A DNA stretch of 43,243 bases from CAYTID01 sp964437735. GTDB taxonomy: Bacteria; Bacteroidota; Ignavibacteria; UBA10030; BY39. Position numbers and translations under genes: made by a program. Numbering within the stretch: the first letter of the stretch is position 1; each line of letters begins with the position of its first letter. Below are positions 29,005 through 37,377 of the stretch, piece by piece. The notes beneath the pieces are model-generated. The model ran no database searches, was not told where the DNA came from, and saw only the letters and a program-made list of their open reading frames with translations. The stretch is taken from NCBI GenBank assembly GCA_964437735.1, contig CAYTID010000008.1:1-43243 (forward strand). Direction: 5' to 3'.

Positions 29005-30102
29005 TTATTTATTAATAAAAGGGATTTTAACAATTTTTGCAGAGTAGCGTTTATTGCGTATAATAATATCCACTCTGTTTCCTTCTGTGGATTCCTCCAC
29101 CTGAACATAACCCATTCCGATTCCGCATTCAAGCGTAGGCGAAAAAGACCCGCTCGTTACATTACCGATTTGTCTGCTATTTGATTTTTTTTGTGAATAA
29201 ATTTCGTAACCTTGGCGTGGAATTCCTTTACAATCTTCAACGATGAATCCTACAAGTTTTCTTTTCAGCCCGTCATTTTTTAATTTTAATAAGAAATCTT
29301 TCCCGTTAAAATTTTCTTTATCCAGTTTCGTTATCCAACCAAGCCCTGCTTCAATCGGATTGGTAGATTGATCAATGTCGTTTCCATACAGGCAGAATCC
29401 CACTTCCAGTCGGAGTACATCTCTTGCCCCCAAACCGACAGGTTTGATATTAAATTCCTCACCCGCTTCAAAAATTTTATTCCATATTTTCTCCGATAAC
29501 GAAACATCAGAATCAAAATACAACTCAAATCCTAACTCTCCGGTATATCCGGTTCTTGAAATTATCATTTCCACACCGGCAAGTATTCCGTGTGTACTTG
29601 TATAATATTTCATTTCTGACAAGTTGATGTCGGTCAATTTTTGTAAAGTTTGTGAAGAATTTGGTCCCTGAACTGCTAGAAGCGAATAATTATCGCTTTT
29701 ATCCAGAATTTTTACATCGCCGAAAATATTTTCTTTTATCCAGGCTAAGTCTTTTTCTTTATTGGCGGCATTTACAACAAGCATAAAGTGAGATCCGAGA
29801 TTGTATACAAGTAAATCATCCACAATTCCGCCGTCGTTATAACACATCGCCGAGTATTGAACTCTTCCCGCGTTAAGCGCTGCTATATCGTTCGTCGTTA
29901 ATTTCTGTAAAAACGCCAAAGCATCTTTTCCATGAATTTCAATCTCACCCATATGGGAAACATCGAATACACCTACGCTCGTTCTGACCGATCTGGTTTC
30001 TTCGATTATACCCGAATATTGAACCGGCATTAAGTATCCCGCAAATGGTACCAATTTGCCTTTTAAATTTAAATGTATATTATAAAAAGGTGTATGCTTC
30101 AT
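29005..30102 (-). CDS. gcvT: Glycine cleavage system aminomethyltransferase (T protein)
   Basis: 365 aa, normal length. It transfers the methylene group from the lipoyl-bound aminomethyl intermediate (on GcvH) to tetrahydrofolate and releases ammonia. Family signatures: LVPFAGYLMPVQY, GVFDVSHMGEIEI, GGIVDDLLVY with the conserved Asp at ~95-96, and the C-terminal GNVTSGSFSPTLECGIGMGYV. The ATG overlaps the transaldolase stop (ATGA) by four bases. GcvH and GcvP are not in this window, so the system must be split. Confidence 0.95.
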   Translation of the reverse strand: MKHTPFYNIHLNLKGKLVPFAGYLMPVQYSGIIEETRSVRTSVGVFDVSHMGEIEIHGKDALAFLQKLTTNDIAALNAGRVQYSAMCYNDGGIVDDLLVYNLGSHFMLVVNAANKEKDLAWIKENIFGDVKILDKSDNYSLLAVQGPNSSQTLQKLTDINLSEMKYYTSTHGILAGVEMIISRTGYTGELGFELYFDSDVSLSEKIWNKIFEAGEEFNIKPVGLGARDVLRLEVGFCLYGNDIDQSTNPIEAGLGWITKLDKENFNGKDFLLKLKNDGLKRKLVGFIVEDCKGIPRQGYEIYSQKKSNSRQIGNVTSGSFSPTLECGIGMGYVQVEESTEGNRVDIIIRNKRYSAKIVKIPFINK

Positions 30103-30749
30103 TTTTTATCTGAAAGTTTTTTCCAATCACATAAAAATCTTTCTATTCCGGTATCCGTTAACGGATGTTTCAATAAATTTAATAAAACTGAATAAGGAAT
30201 TGTTGCTGCATCAGCACCCATCAAGGCTGCGTCAACTACATGAAGCGGATGCCTGATGCTTGCTACCAAAACTTGCGTATCAAAATTATAATTCCGGTAA
30301 ATAGTGACTATTTGATTTATCAAATCCATTCCTGAATGACTTATGTCGTCTAAGCGCCCTACGAATGGGCTGACAAAGTACGCTCCTGCTTTAGCTGCGA
30401 GAAGCGCCTGTGTTGGCGAGAAACACAATGTTACGTTTGTTCTAATTCCTTCTTCTTTAAAAATCCGTGTGGCTTTTAAACCATCTTTAGTTAATGGAAC
30501 TTTGACGACTATATTATCATGAATTTTTGCCAATTCACGCCCCTCTTCAACCATACCTGCTGACTCGAGAGAAAGGACTTCCGCGCTGACAGGACCATCA
30601 ACAATGGAACAAATTTCTTTCAGCAGTTCCTTAAAATCTCTCCCTTCTTTTGAAACCAAACTGGGATTAGTGGTCACTCCATCTATCAATCCCATCGAGT
30701 TTGATTCACGTATTTCAGAAATGTTTGCTGTATCAATAAATATCTGCAT
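30099..30749 (-). CDS. tal: Transaldolase (short MipB/TalC-like subfamily)
   Basis: 216 aa, the short single-domain form also covering fructose-6-phosphate aldolases. TIM-barrel motifs: FIDTANISEI, GVTTNPSLV, catalytic Schiff-base Lys83 in IVVKVPLT, and late VSPFVGRLDD. It interconverts sedoheptulose-7-P/glyceraldehyde-3-P with erythrose-4-P/fructose-6-P in the pentose phosphate pathway. Pure aldolase activity cannot be excluded from sequence alone. An AAGGTAA site precedes the ATG. It lies 14 bases after the rng stop and overlaps gcvT by four. Confidence 0.93.
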   Translation of the reverse strand: MQIFIDTANISEIRESNSMGLIDGVTTNPSLVSKEGRDFKELLKEICSIVDGPVSAEVLSLESAGMVEEGRELAKIHDNIVVKVPLTKDGLKATRIFKEEGIRTNVTLCFSPTQALLAAKAGAYFVSPFVGRLDDISHSGMDLINQIVTIYRNYNFDTQVLVASIRHPLHVVDAALMGADAATIPYSVLLNLLKHPLTDTGIERFLCDWKKLSDKK

Positions 30750-30763
30750 AAAGTTACCTTTTT

Positions 30764-32365
30764 CTATATATGAAAATTATCAGTTATATCTTTTTTTTGT
30801 TTGAAAGAATAAAATTGGAATTCATCAACACCAAGAGAAGGATCTTCCTGTAACTTAATTATTACACGAAACCGCAGCATCAACCGGGTAGCCCTGCTGA
30901 TTTTTCCCTCCTTCAAAAATGTTGATAAACTTGGATGAACGCTAAGAAGAAGTTTGTACTCCTTCAATTCACCTTTAAATCTTCTTAACCATCTAACAAT
31001 TCTATTCAAAACACTTCCTTTTGATAGAACTAATCCACCGCCGCCACAGACAGGACACGGCTCAGAAAAACGATGAAGAATACTTTGTCTGATTCTCTGG
31101 CGGGTAATTTGTGCAAGCCCGAATTCTGTTAATGGCAAAACCGTAACTTTCGCTCTGTCTTTTTTGAATTCTTTCTTAAGTTCATCATATACTTTTTTAC
31201 GGTTTTTCTCGTCATCCATATCGATAAAATCGACAACGATTATACCGCCGATGTCCCGCAATCTAAGTTGTCTGCACATTTCCCTGGCGGCTTCAAGATT
31301 CGTTTTCAACGAATTTTGTTCCTGCTCCTTTTTTGCTGCATACCTTCCACTGTTTACGTCAACAACGACCATTGCTTCGGTTTGTTCAACGATGATGTAA
31401 CCTCCGCTTTTCAGCCAAACTTTTCGGCTCAATGCATCGGCGATTTCTTTTTCAATACCGTATGCATCAAAAACAGGTTCCTTTTCTTTGTAATATTCAA
31501 TTTTATCGACTAAATTCGGAGCCATCCACTTTACATACAGACGGATTTCTTTATGAAGTTTTTTTGAATCGACAATAACTTTTGCGATGTCTTCACTGAA
31601 TAAATCTCTTATCACGCTTGATGTCGTGGATAAATCTTTATACACTAAAGAAGGAGGTTCTTCGCTTTTTATTGTCTTTTCGATCTCTCTCCATTTTTCC
31701 AATAAATCTTCTATATCCTGCTTTAGCATGTATTCATCCTTATCGGATGCTACTGTACGGATAATTGCGCCAAATCCATCGGGGAGTATCGTTTTTACTA
31801 TCCGCCTAAGCCTTCGCTTTTCCCTGAAATTATTTATCCTTTTTGATACTCCAATTTTACCATCAAAGGGTAACAATACCAGATAACGTCCCGCAAGTGA
31901 TACTTCTGAAGTAACACGAACCCCCTTTTTTCCAAGAGGTTCTTTAGTGACCTGAACAATAATTTCCTGTCCTTTTATAATTTGTGGCAAAGCTTGAGGC
32001 ATGGTGATTTTGTCAGATGGTTTACCTTTTGTAATCGGTTTTGTTTTTACCTCAATTTCATCGTCGTCGTCCTCAAAATCCTCTTCGGTATCAACGTCGA
32101 CATCTTCATCATCCAACAATGCACTATAATCATTAATATTACTTGTTATATCAGAAAAATGAAGAAAAGCATCTTGTTTCATACCGATATCGATGAAAGC
32201 AGCTTTTATTCCGGGCATCACTCGGGCAACTTTGCCCAGATATATATCCCCCACCATTCTCTCTTTTTCCGGATGCTCAACGTAAAGCTCGGCTAAACGG
32301 TCATCCTCAGCAATTGCAATACGGATCTCAGACCCGGTTGCATTGATAATAATTTCTTTTTTCAT
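30764..32365 (-). CDS. rng: Ribonuclease E/G family endoribonuclease
   Basis: 533 aa, RNase G-like (no long C-terminal degradosome scaffold). It cuts single-stranded RNA for rRNA maturation and mRNA turnover. Order: N-terminal RNase H-like start; S1 RNA-binding domain (GDIYLGKVARVMPGIKAAFIDIG); catalytic DNase I-like region with the two metal-binding aspartates in VVVDVNSGR and IIVVDFIDMD; Zn-link CPVC (~437-440); and a small C-terminal domain. An unusual acidic stretch at residues ~84-105 interrupts the S1 domain. The gene is divergent from the RRM gene across a 511-bp region and heads the long minus-strand run. Confidence 0.95.
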   Translation of the reverse strand: MKKEIIINATGSEIRIAIAEDDRLAELYVEHPEKERMVGDIYLGKVARVMPGIKAAFIDIGMKQDAFLHFSDITSNINDYSALLDDEDVDVDTEEDFEDDDDEIEVKTKPITKGKPSDKITMPQALPQIIKGQEIIVQVTKEPLGKKGVRVTSEVSLAGRYLVLLPFDGKIGVSKRINNFREKRRLRRIVKTILPDGFGAIIRTVASDKDEYMLKQDIEDLLEKWREIEKTIKSEEPPSLVYKDLSTTSSVIRDLFSEDIAKVIVDSKKLHKEIRLYVKWMAPNLVDKIEYYKEKEPVFDAYGIEKEIADALSRKVWLKSGGYIIVEQTEAMVVVDVNSGRYAAKKEQEQNSLKTNLEAAREMCRQLRLRDIGGIIVVDFIDMDDEKNRKKVYDELKKEFKKDRAKVTVLPLTEFGLAQITRQRIRQSILHRFSEPCPVCGGGGLVLSKGSVLNRIVRWLRRFKGELKEYKLLLSVHPSLSTFLKEGKISRATRLMLRFRVIIKLQEDPSLGVDEFQFYSFKQKKDITDNFHI

Positions 32366-32876
32366 AAAGTAAATTTCGTCCCTTTAAGCGATATGTTTTA
32401 CTGCAGCTAAGCTCTCGGATCTGTGCCGGAGCAAAGTTAAGGAACGAAATTGACAATTTCATCCCGCTTTCACGGGATAAATTAAACACTCTGTATGTAA
32501 ATGCCAAAATCGTTAACCAGAAACTTGCTGCCTTTGTAGAGTACATTTTATTTATTTTTATATAAAAATTGCTCAAATATATTCATAATTTGAGTTAACA
32601 GCTTAAAATTACAAAAAATATTGACGGTTTGCAAGAAACAAAAAAAATACGACCGGATGCAGAAATCAAGTCATAAATTTGCAAGTTTTATATATTTGAA
32701 CTATATTAATAATGTTAATTATCATACATTAAGGAAATTAATATAAATAAATTAAGCCAACCCCAAATAAGCGACTTTGTCTTAGATACTTCCCCCTTAT
32801 CTGTTTCTACTACATTTTTTGAGCGCTTGTTCCGAGGTAATTAGGTGTAAACTTTTAATAAATTAAGGAGAACAAA
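32366..32876. promoter_or_regulatory. Divergent intergenic region between rng and the RRM gene
   Basis: 511 bp without a credible gene. It must hold the promoters for rng (minus) and the RRM gene (plus). A short perfect hairpin (ATCCCG at 32461-32466, CGGGAT at 32473-32478) lies about 100 bp upstream of the rng start and would sit in its leader if transcription begins further out. The part nearer the RRM gene is A/T-rich. I could not assign promoter elements confidently. AAGGAG is present seven bases before the RRM ATG. Confidence 0.5.
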
Positions 32877-33218
32877 ATGAATATCTATGTAGGAAACCTA
32901 CAACGGGAAGTTACAGAAGATGAATTACGGCAAGCATTTGAAGCTTTTGGAAAAGTTTCAACAGTCAATATTCTAAAAGATAAGTTCAGCGGTGAACCGA
33001 GAGGATTCGGATTCGTCGAGATGGTCGATAAAACTGAAGCCGAAGCGGCAATCAGTGCAATGAACGGAAAAGAACTTAACGGACGAACACTCAACGTGAA
33101 TGAAGCCCGACCGAAAACAGAAGATAAGCGGGGCGGCGGAAACAGACGAGCTGGAGGCGGCGGACGTGGTGGCGATAGACGCGGTGGCAGTGGCGGCGGC
33201 GGCCGTCGGTCATGGTAA
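32877..33218 (+). CDS. Glycine-rich RRM RNA-binding protein
   Basis: 113 aa. A single RRM (residues 1-78) carries RNP2 (IYVGNL, 3-8) and RNP1 (RGFGFVEM, 42-49). A Gly/Arg-rich tail (~85-113, RGG-like repeats) follows. Such small single-RRM proteins are common in cyanobacteria and in the Bacteroidota group, where they bind RNA and act in post-transcriptional control, often cold-responsive (family knowledge). The start is supported by AAGGAG. It is monocistronic, with its own strong terminator, and divergent from the RNase gene. Confidence 0.95.
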   Translation: MNIYVGNLQREVTEDELRQAFEAFGKVSTVNILKDKFSGEPRGFGFVEMVDKTEAEAAISAMNGKELNGRTLNVNEARPKTEDKRGGGNRRAGGGGRGGDRRGGSGGGGRRSW

Positions 33219-33251
33219 TAATTTCCTGAAAATTATTTACTAATCCATTTT

Positions 33252-33311
33252 GCGTGTTTAAATATCGGTGTATTCTGTAGAGGATTTCACCGGATTTAAA
33301 CACGCTTTTTT
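33252..33311 (+). terminator. Rho-independent terminator of the RRM gene
   Basis: Outer stem GCGTGTTTAAAT (33252-33263) pairs perfectly with ATTTAAACACGC (33294-33305). CGGTG and CACCG can pair further inside. The stem is followed by six T (33306-33311). It lies 34 bp past the RRM stop and insulates the restriction-modification unit downstream. Confidence 0.92.
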
Positions 33312-33529
33312 ATTAATAAGATTGTTATTCAGGATACTTATTACTAACCTTTGGAAATTCATTCTTACCTATTTAAAAAAATGGTTGTTTAAATTCAATG
33401 TATAAACAATTGTTATATGGATGTAACTGTTCACATCGATTTGATTTATTTGAATACATTCCTTGAAATATTAAAATAATTGTATTAGTTTTAAATTGTT
33501 GACAATACAGAATCAGATCTATTTAGAAT
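33312..33529. other. AT-rich leader before the methyltransferase gene
   Basis: No gene is visible. The stretch is strongly A/T-rich and presumably contains the promoter of the restriction-modification unit. I see no convincing Shine-Dalgarno sequence before the ATG at 33530 and no clear operator palindrome of the controller-protein type. Confidence 0.4.
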
Positions 33530-34408
33530 ATGGAAATAAAAAATAATATATATTTGGGTGATTGTAAGGATGAACTAAAAAAGTTAGAAGTAAATTCAGT
33601 TGACCTCATTTTCACATCACCCCCTTATGCTGATCAAAGAAAAAATACTTATGGGGGCATTCATCCTAGTAATTATGTAGAATGGTTTTTACCAATATCA
33701 GAACAACTTTTAAGAGTATTAAAACCAACGGGCACATTTATTTTGAACATAAAGGAAAAAGTTGTTGATGGAGAACGAAGCACGTATGTAATTGAACTTG
33801 TTTTGGCTATGCGACAGCAAGGATGGTTATGGACTGAGGAATTCATATGGCATAAAAAAAATTCTTATCCTGGCAAATGGTCAAACCGATTTCGAGACTC
33901 CTGGGAACGACTACTTCAATTTAATAAAAACAAAAAATTTAATATGTATCAGGAAGAAGTTATGGTTCCAATGGGTGATTGGGCTAAAACACGCCTTAAA
34001 AAATTAAGCAAAACTGATAAAATCAGAGATATATCAAAAGTCGGGAGTGGTTTTGGAAAAAATATATCTAATTGGCTTTCAAGAGAGAAAGCATATCCTA
34101 CAAATGTTTTACATTTAGCAACTGAATGTAATAATAAAAATCATAGTGCTGCTTTCCCCGAAGAATTGCCTGAGTGGTTCATCAAATTATTTACGAAAGA
34201 ACGAGATACCGTTCTTGACCCTTTTATGGGTTCCGGAACTACAATTACTGTAGCTCAGAAAATGAAAAGAAATTCAATAGGAATTGATATAATTCCTGAA
34301 TATTATAAAATGGTTAAAAAGAAAACTGAATCATTCCAACAATATTTACTTGAACCCAAACAAGAATATGAAAAAACTAAACCTAAGGGACGAGGAAAAA
34401 TACGTTGA
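33530..34408 (+). CDS. Type II DNA methyltransferase (N4-cytosine/N6-adenine, beta class)
   Basis: 292 aa. Catalytic motif IV TSPPYAD (SPPY at 30-33) comes first and the AdoMet-binding motif DPFMGSGTT (230-238) near the C-terminus, the beta-class order. SPPY rather than DPPY leans towards N4-methylcytosine, but N6-adenine cannot be ruled out. A target-recognition region lies in between (~105-200). It would protect host DNA from the endonuclease encoded by the overlapping downstream gene. Base composition is poorer in G+C than neighbouring housekeeping genes, in line with horizontal acquisition. The recognition sequence cannot be read from the protein. Confidence 0.92.
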   Translation: MEIKNNIYLGDCKDELKKLEVNSVDLIFTSPPYADQRKNTYGGIHPSNYVEWFLPISEQLLRVLKPTGTFILNIKEKVVDGERSTYVIELVLAMRQQGWLWTEEFIWHKKNSYPGKWSNRFRDSWERLLQFNKNKKFNMYQEEVMVPMGDWAKTRLKKLSKTDKIRDISKVGSGFGKNISNWLSREKAYPTNVLHLATECNNKNHSAAFPEELPEWFIKLFTKERDTVLDPFMGSGTTITVAQKMKRNSIGIDIIPEYYKMVKKKTESFQQYLLEPKQEYEKTKPKGRGKIR

Positions 34409-35102
34409 AGATAATATCGCTGTATTTCACACAAAGCGGATAGCATGTCTTGATAATTTAAAGCTCAAAACTGTCCTTCGAAAGAAAAATCCATACCTTT
34501 TTAAAGCAAAATATCTTTTAACTGCCGAACAAATTATTCGTGGATTAACAGATGCATTTATTTCCTCTAATGAAGAAACTATTTTCGGCGATTGGCTGGA
34601 AGGATTGGCTATATTTATTAACGGGAAGGTGTATAATGGAAGGAAGTCAGGCATTCCGGGAATTGATTTAGAATTTGACACAAAAGGTATTCGCTACATT
34701 GTTACAATTAAATCAGGCCCAAATTGGGGTAATAGTAGTCAAGTAGCAAAAATGCGTACAGACTTCAAAACAGCTACGCGTACATTGAGGACGAGCAATT
34801 CTCCACTCAAAATTATAGCGGTTAATGGTTGTTGTTATGGACAAGATAAGCGACCCGATAAAGGTGATTATTATAAATATTGTGGACAAATATTCTGGGA
34901 ATTTATTTCAGGCAATCCAAATTTATATCTTGCTATTATCGAACCATTGGGACACAAAGCGAAAGAAAGAAACAACCAATTTATAATATCTTATTCAAAA
35001 ATGATTAATAAATTCACACTCGAATTTTCCAGTTCTTTTTGTAAGAATGATGGAGACATCAAATGGGAAAAACTTGTTACATTCAACTCTGGGAAATATT
35101 AA
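34368..35102 (+). CDS. Type II restriction endonuclease, probably PmeII-like
   Basis: 244 aa from ATG 34368; a TTG at 34350 is an in-frame alternative. It overlaps the methyltransferase gene by 41 bases in another frame, typical of coupled restriction-modification pairs. The core has a PD-(D/E)XK-like pattern: GIDLEFD (Asp100, Glu102) and then IVTIKSGPNWGNSSQ (Lys115), with Thr113 where an acidic residue is usual, so Glu102 or Glu78 may compensate. The IKSGPNWGNSSQ segment resembles what I recall of PmeII-type endonucleases; this assignment is from memory. Low G+C like its partner. Confidence 0.8.
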   Translation: MKKLNLRDEEKYVEDNIAVFHTKRIACLDNLKLKTVLRKKNPYLFKAKYLLTAEQIIRGLTDAFISSNEETIFGDWLEGLAIFINGKVYNGRKSGIPGIDLEFDTKGIRYIVTIKSGPNWGNSSQVAKMRTDFKTATRTLRTSNSPLKIIAVNGCCYGQDKRPDKGDYYKYCGQIFWEFISGNPNLYLAIIEPLGHKAKERNNQFIISYSKMINKFTLEFSSSFCKNDGDIKWEKLVTFNSGKY

Positions 35103-35170
35103 TTTTTATTTTGTTTTCCTTACCTAAAAAAGGTATATTTATCACATATTTAATCAGCGGAATCAAATAA

Positions 35171-35917
35171 ATGTCAAAAGAATATTTTTCACAATTACTA
35201 AATCAATTTAAATCCGGAAAAATTTCAAAAGAGGAAGTTGAAAAATATTTCCTTACTCTTCAATCGGATAATTTAGGATTTGCGACAATCGATCATCATC
35301 GAAAAGTACGGAAAGGATTTCCGGAAGTTATACTTTGTCAGGGTAAAACTCCGGTTCAGGTAGCAGAGATAGCAGATAGAATACTGAAAAAAAATAATTT
35401 ATTACTTGGAACCCGTGCAACAATTGAGCATTTCCATGCCGCAAAAAAAATAAATAAAAATATCCGGTACGATAAATTATCCCATACGATTTATGCAAAT
35501 AAACCTAAAAAGCCGGTGCCGGGAAAGAAAAATATTTTAATAATTTCAGCTGGTACAATAGATATTCCTGTTGCCGAGGAGGCAGTAATAACAGCCGAGA
35601 TGCTCGGGAATCCCGTTGAAAAACTCTATGATGTAGGTGTGGCAGGAATTCACCGCTTGTTTTCTAACTCTGAAACAATTATGAAAGCAAATGTTATCGT
35701 TGTAGTTGCCGGTATGGAAGGGGCGCTGCCAAGTGTCGTTGGCGGACTGGTCAGTGTGCCGGTCATCGCTGTACCGACTTCAGGCGGCTATGGTGTTGCT
35801 TTTGGCGGAGTCGCCGCTCTACTCGGTATGCTCAATACATGTGCTTCAGGAGTTACCGTTGTAAACATTGATAACGGATTCGGAGCCGGATTCGCTGCAA
35901 GTTTGATGAACAGATGA
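35171..35917 (+). CDS. larB: Nickel-pincer cofactor biosynthesis protein LarB
   Basis: 248 aa. LarB carboxylates the pyridinium ring of nicotinic acid adenine dinucleotide and cleaves its phosphoanhydride, the first step to the nickel-pincer nucleotide used by lactate racemase-type enzymes. The C-terminal half is AIR-carboxylase (PurE)-like: ISAGTIDIPVAEEA, YDVGVAGIHRL, VVVAGMEGALPSVVGGL. LNTCASG contains Cys224, likely the residue that attaches the substrate. The N-terminal part has GFATIDHHRKVRKGFPEVI, typical of LarB. Partner genes larC, larE and larA are not in the window. Confidence 0.93.
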   Translation: MSKEYFSQLLNQFKSGKISKEEVEKYFLTLQSDNLGFATIDHHRKVRKGFPEVILCQGKTPVQVAEIADRILKKNNLLLGTRATIEHFHAAKKINKNIRYDKLSHTIYANKPKKPVPGKKNILIISAGTIDIPVAEEAVITAEMLGNPVEKLYDVGVAGIHRLFSNSETIMKANVIVVVAGMEGALPSVVGGLVSVPVIAVPTSGGYGVAFGGVAALLGMLNTCASGVTVVNIDNGFGAGFAASLMNR

Positions 35918-36009
35918 TTCAAATTTAGCTGCCCGCTTTTCGAGCAGGGATGGGCGGAGATTTGAGATTTATAACAAAACCATTAATAAAAAACACTGGC
36001 GATTTACAA

Positions 36010-37377
36010 ATGGAAATCAAGGAAAATATTTTAAAAACAATTGGCAATACACCTATTGTAAAATTAAATAAAATTTCGAAAGGTTATAAACCGCAAATTT
36101 TACTAAAATTAGAATTCTTCAATCCCGGAAGTTCTGTAAAAGACAGAATCGGAATCGAGATAATAGAGGATGCAGAACGTGACGGTCGTTTACGGGCTGG
36201 CGGAACAATCGTTGAAGCTACCTCAGGCAATACCGGTGTTGGACTTGCACTTGCAGCAGCCGTTAAAAATTATAAGTGTATCTTCACTATCCCGGATAAA
36301 ATGAGTGATGAAAAAGTTCAATTACTTCGGGCTTTCGGAGCGGAAGTAATTATTACTCCAACTGCAGTTGCTCACGAATCACCCGAAAGTTATACAGAAG
36401 TAGCAAAGCGAATAGTAAGGGAAACCCCGAATTCAATATTAGCAAATCAGTTCTACAATCAAAAGAATCCTGAGGCACATTACAGAACGACAGGACCTGA
36501 GATATGGGACCAGACCGGAGGAAAAATTGATTACTTTGTCGCCGGCGTAGGTACAGGCGGTACAATCAGCGGGGTTGGAAAATTTTTGAAAGAAAAAAAT
36601 CCCGATATAAAAATCGCAGTAGCTGACCCGAAGGGTTCGATAATCGGTGATTTCCAAAAAACAAAAATAATCTCTGAAATGGGAAAACCCTACAAAGTTG
36701 AAGGAATTGGACAGGATTGGATTCCGGGAACTCTTAACATAGAATATGTCGATGAAGTTATTGAAGTTACAGATAAAGAATCTTTTTTAATAGCAAGAAA
36801 ATTAGCCAGAGAAGAGGGAATTTTTGCCGGTGGCTCATCAGGGACTGCATTAGCCGCAGCACTAAAAATCGCAGAACGCTTGAACGAAAATCAAACGATT
36901 GTCGTCCTTATCCCCGATACAGGAGAGAGGTATTTGAGTAAAATGTATAACGACAGTTGGTTGCGCGAGCATAGTTTCCTTATTCCCGAAAAAGTTACAA
37001 TGCGTTTTGTTCTTCAGGGAAAAGCCAAAAATTTACCACACCTGATTTCAGTCGATTCATCAGCAACCGTGCAGCATGCATTTAACACGATTAAACAATA
37101 CGATATTTCTCAGATTCCTGTAATTGATGAAGGGAGATCGGTGGGAAGTATCGATGATGGCGACTTAATGTCGGCAGTACTGGAAAATTCGTCCATACTT
37201 GATAAACCAGTCGATCAAATTATGAAACCGACCTATCCAATCATCGGAATCGAAGCTCCGATTGATCACGCAGTAGAATTATTAACTAAGAAAAATTCAG
37301 CCGTTCTTATTGAAGAGAAAAAAAAGATTATTGGCATAGTTACACGTTACGATGTTATTGAGTATATGTCAAGATAA
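36010..37377 (+). CDS. cbs: Cystathionine beta-synthase with C-terminal CBS domains
   Basis: 455 aa from ATG 36010, which matches the family start (MEIKENILKTIGNTPIVKL). The frame is open to an ATG at 35950, but the extra 20 residues look unlike the family. The fold-type II PLP domain has PLP-lysine Lys44 (NPGSSVKDRIG), the Asn loop TSGNTGVGLA and the phosphate-binding GVGTGGTISG. Two CBS motifs make up ~330-455. It condenses serine and homocysteine to cystathionine, though the same scaffold covers O-acetylserine sulfhydrylases; the CBS pair supports the named function and allosteric control. It overlaps the antiporter gene by one base. Confidence 0.88.
   Translation: MEIKENILKTIGNTPIVKLNKISKGYKPQILLKLEFFNPGSSVKDRIGIEIIEDAERDGRLRAGGTIVEATSGNTGVGLALAAAVKNYKCIFTIPDKMSDEKVQLLRAFGAEVIITPTAVAHESPESYTEVAKRIVRETPNSILANQFYNQKNPEAHYRTTGPEIWDQTGGKIDYFVAGVGTGGTISGVGKFLKEKNPDIKIAVADPKGSIIGDFQKTKIISEMGKPYKVEGIGQDWIPGTLNIEYVDEVIEVTDKESFLIARKLAREEGIFAGGSSGTALAAALKIAERLNENQTIVVLIPDTGERYLSKMYNDSWLREHSFLIPEKVTMRFVLQGKAKNLPHLISVDSSATVQHAFNTIKQYDISQIPVIDEGRSVGSIDDGDLMSAVLENSSILDKPVDQIMKPTYPIIGIEAPIDHAVELLTKKNSAVLIEEKKKIIGIVTRYDVIEYMSR

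Noticed and set aside
28998..29132. N-terminal extension of the ComB frame
   Set aside because: It lies inside the gcvT 3' coding region and is unlike the family; the ATG at 29000 gives a normal-length protein.
32328..32576. Minus-strand open frame of 82 codons covering the rng start
   Set aside because: Different frame over the rng 5' end and its leader, no ribosome binding site, no family resemblance.
33499..33529. TTGACA and TAGAAT as a sigma70-like promoter for the methyltransferase
   Set aside because: Spacing is 19 bases and the -10-like hexamer touches the ATG, which would leave no leader; this group also often uses a different promoter consensus.
35121..35135. TACCT-AAAAA-AGGTA hairpin after the restriction endonuclease gene
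   Set aside because: Five-pair stem with a weak T-run; too small to call a terminator.
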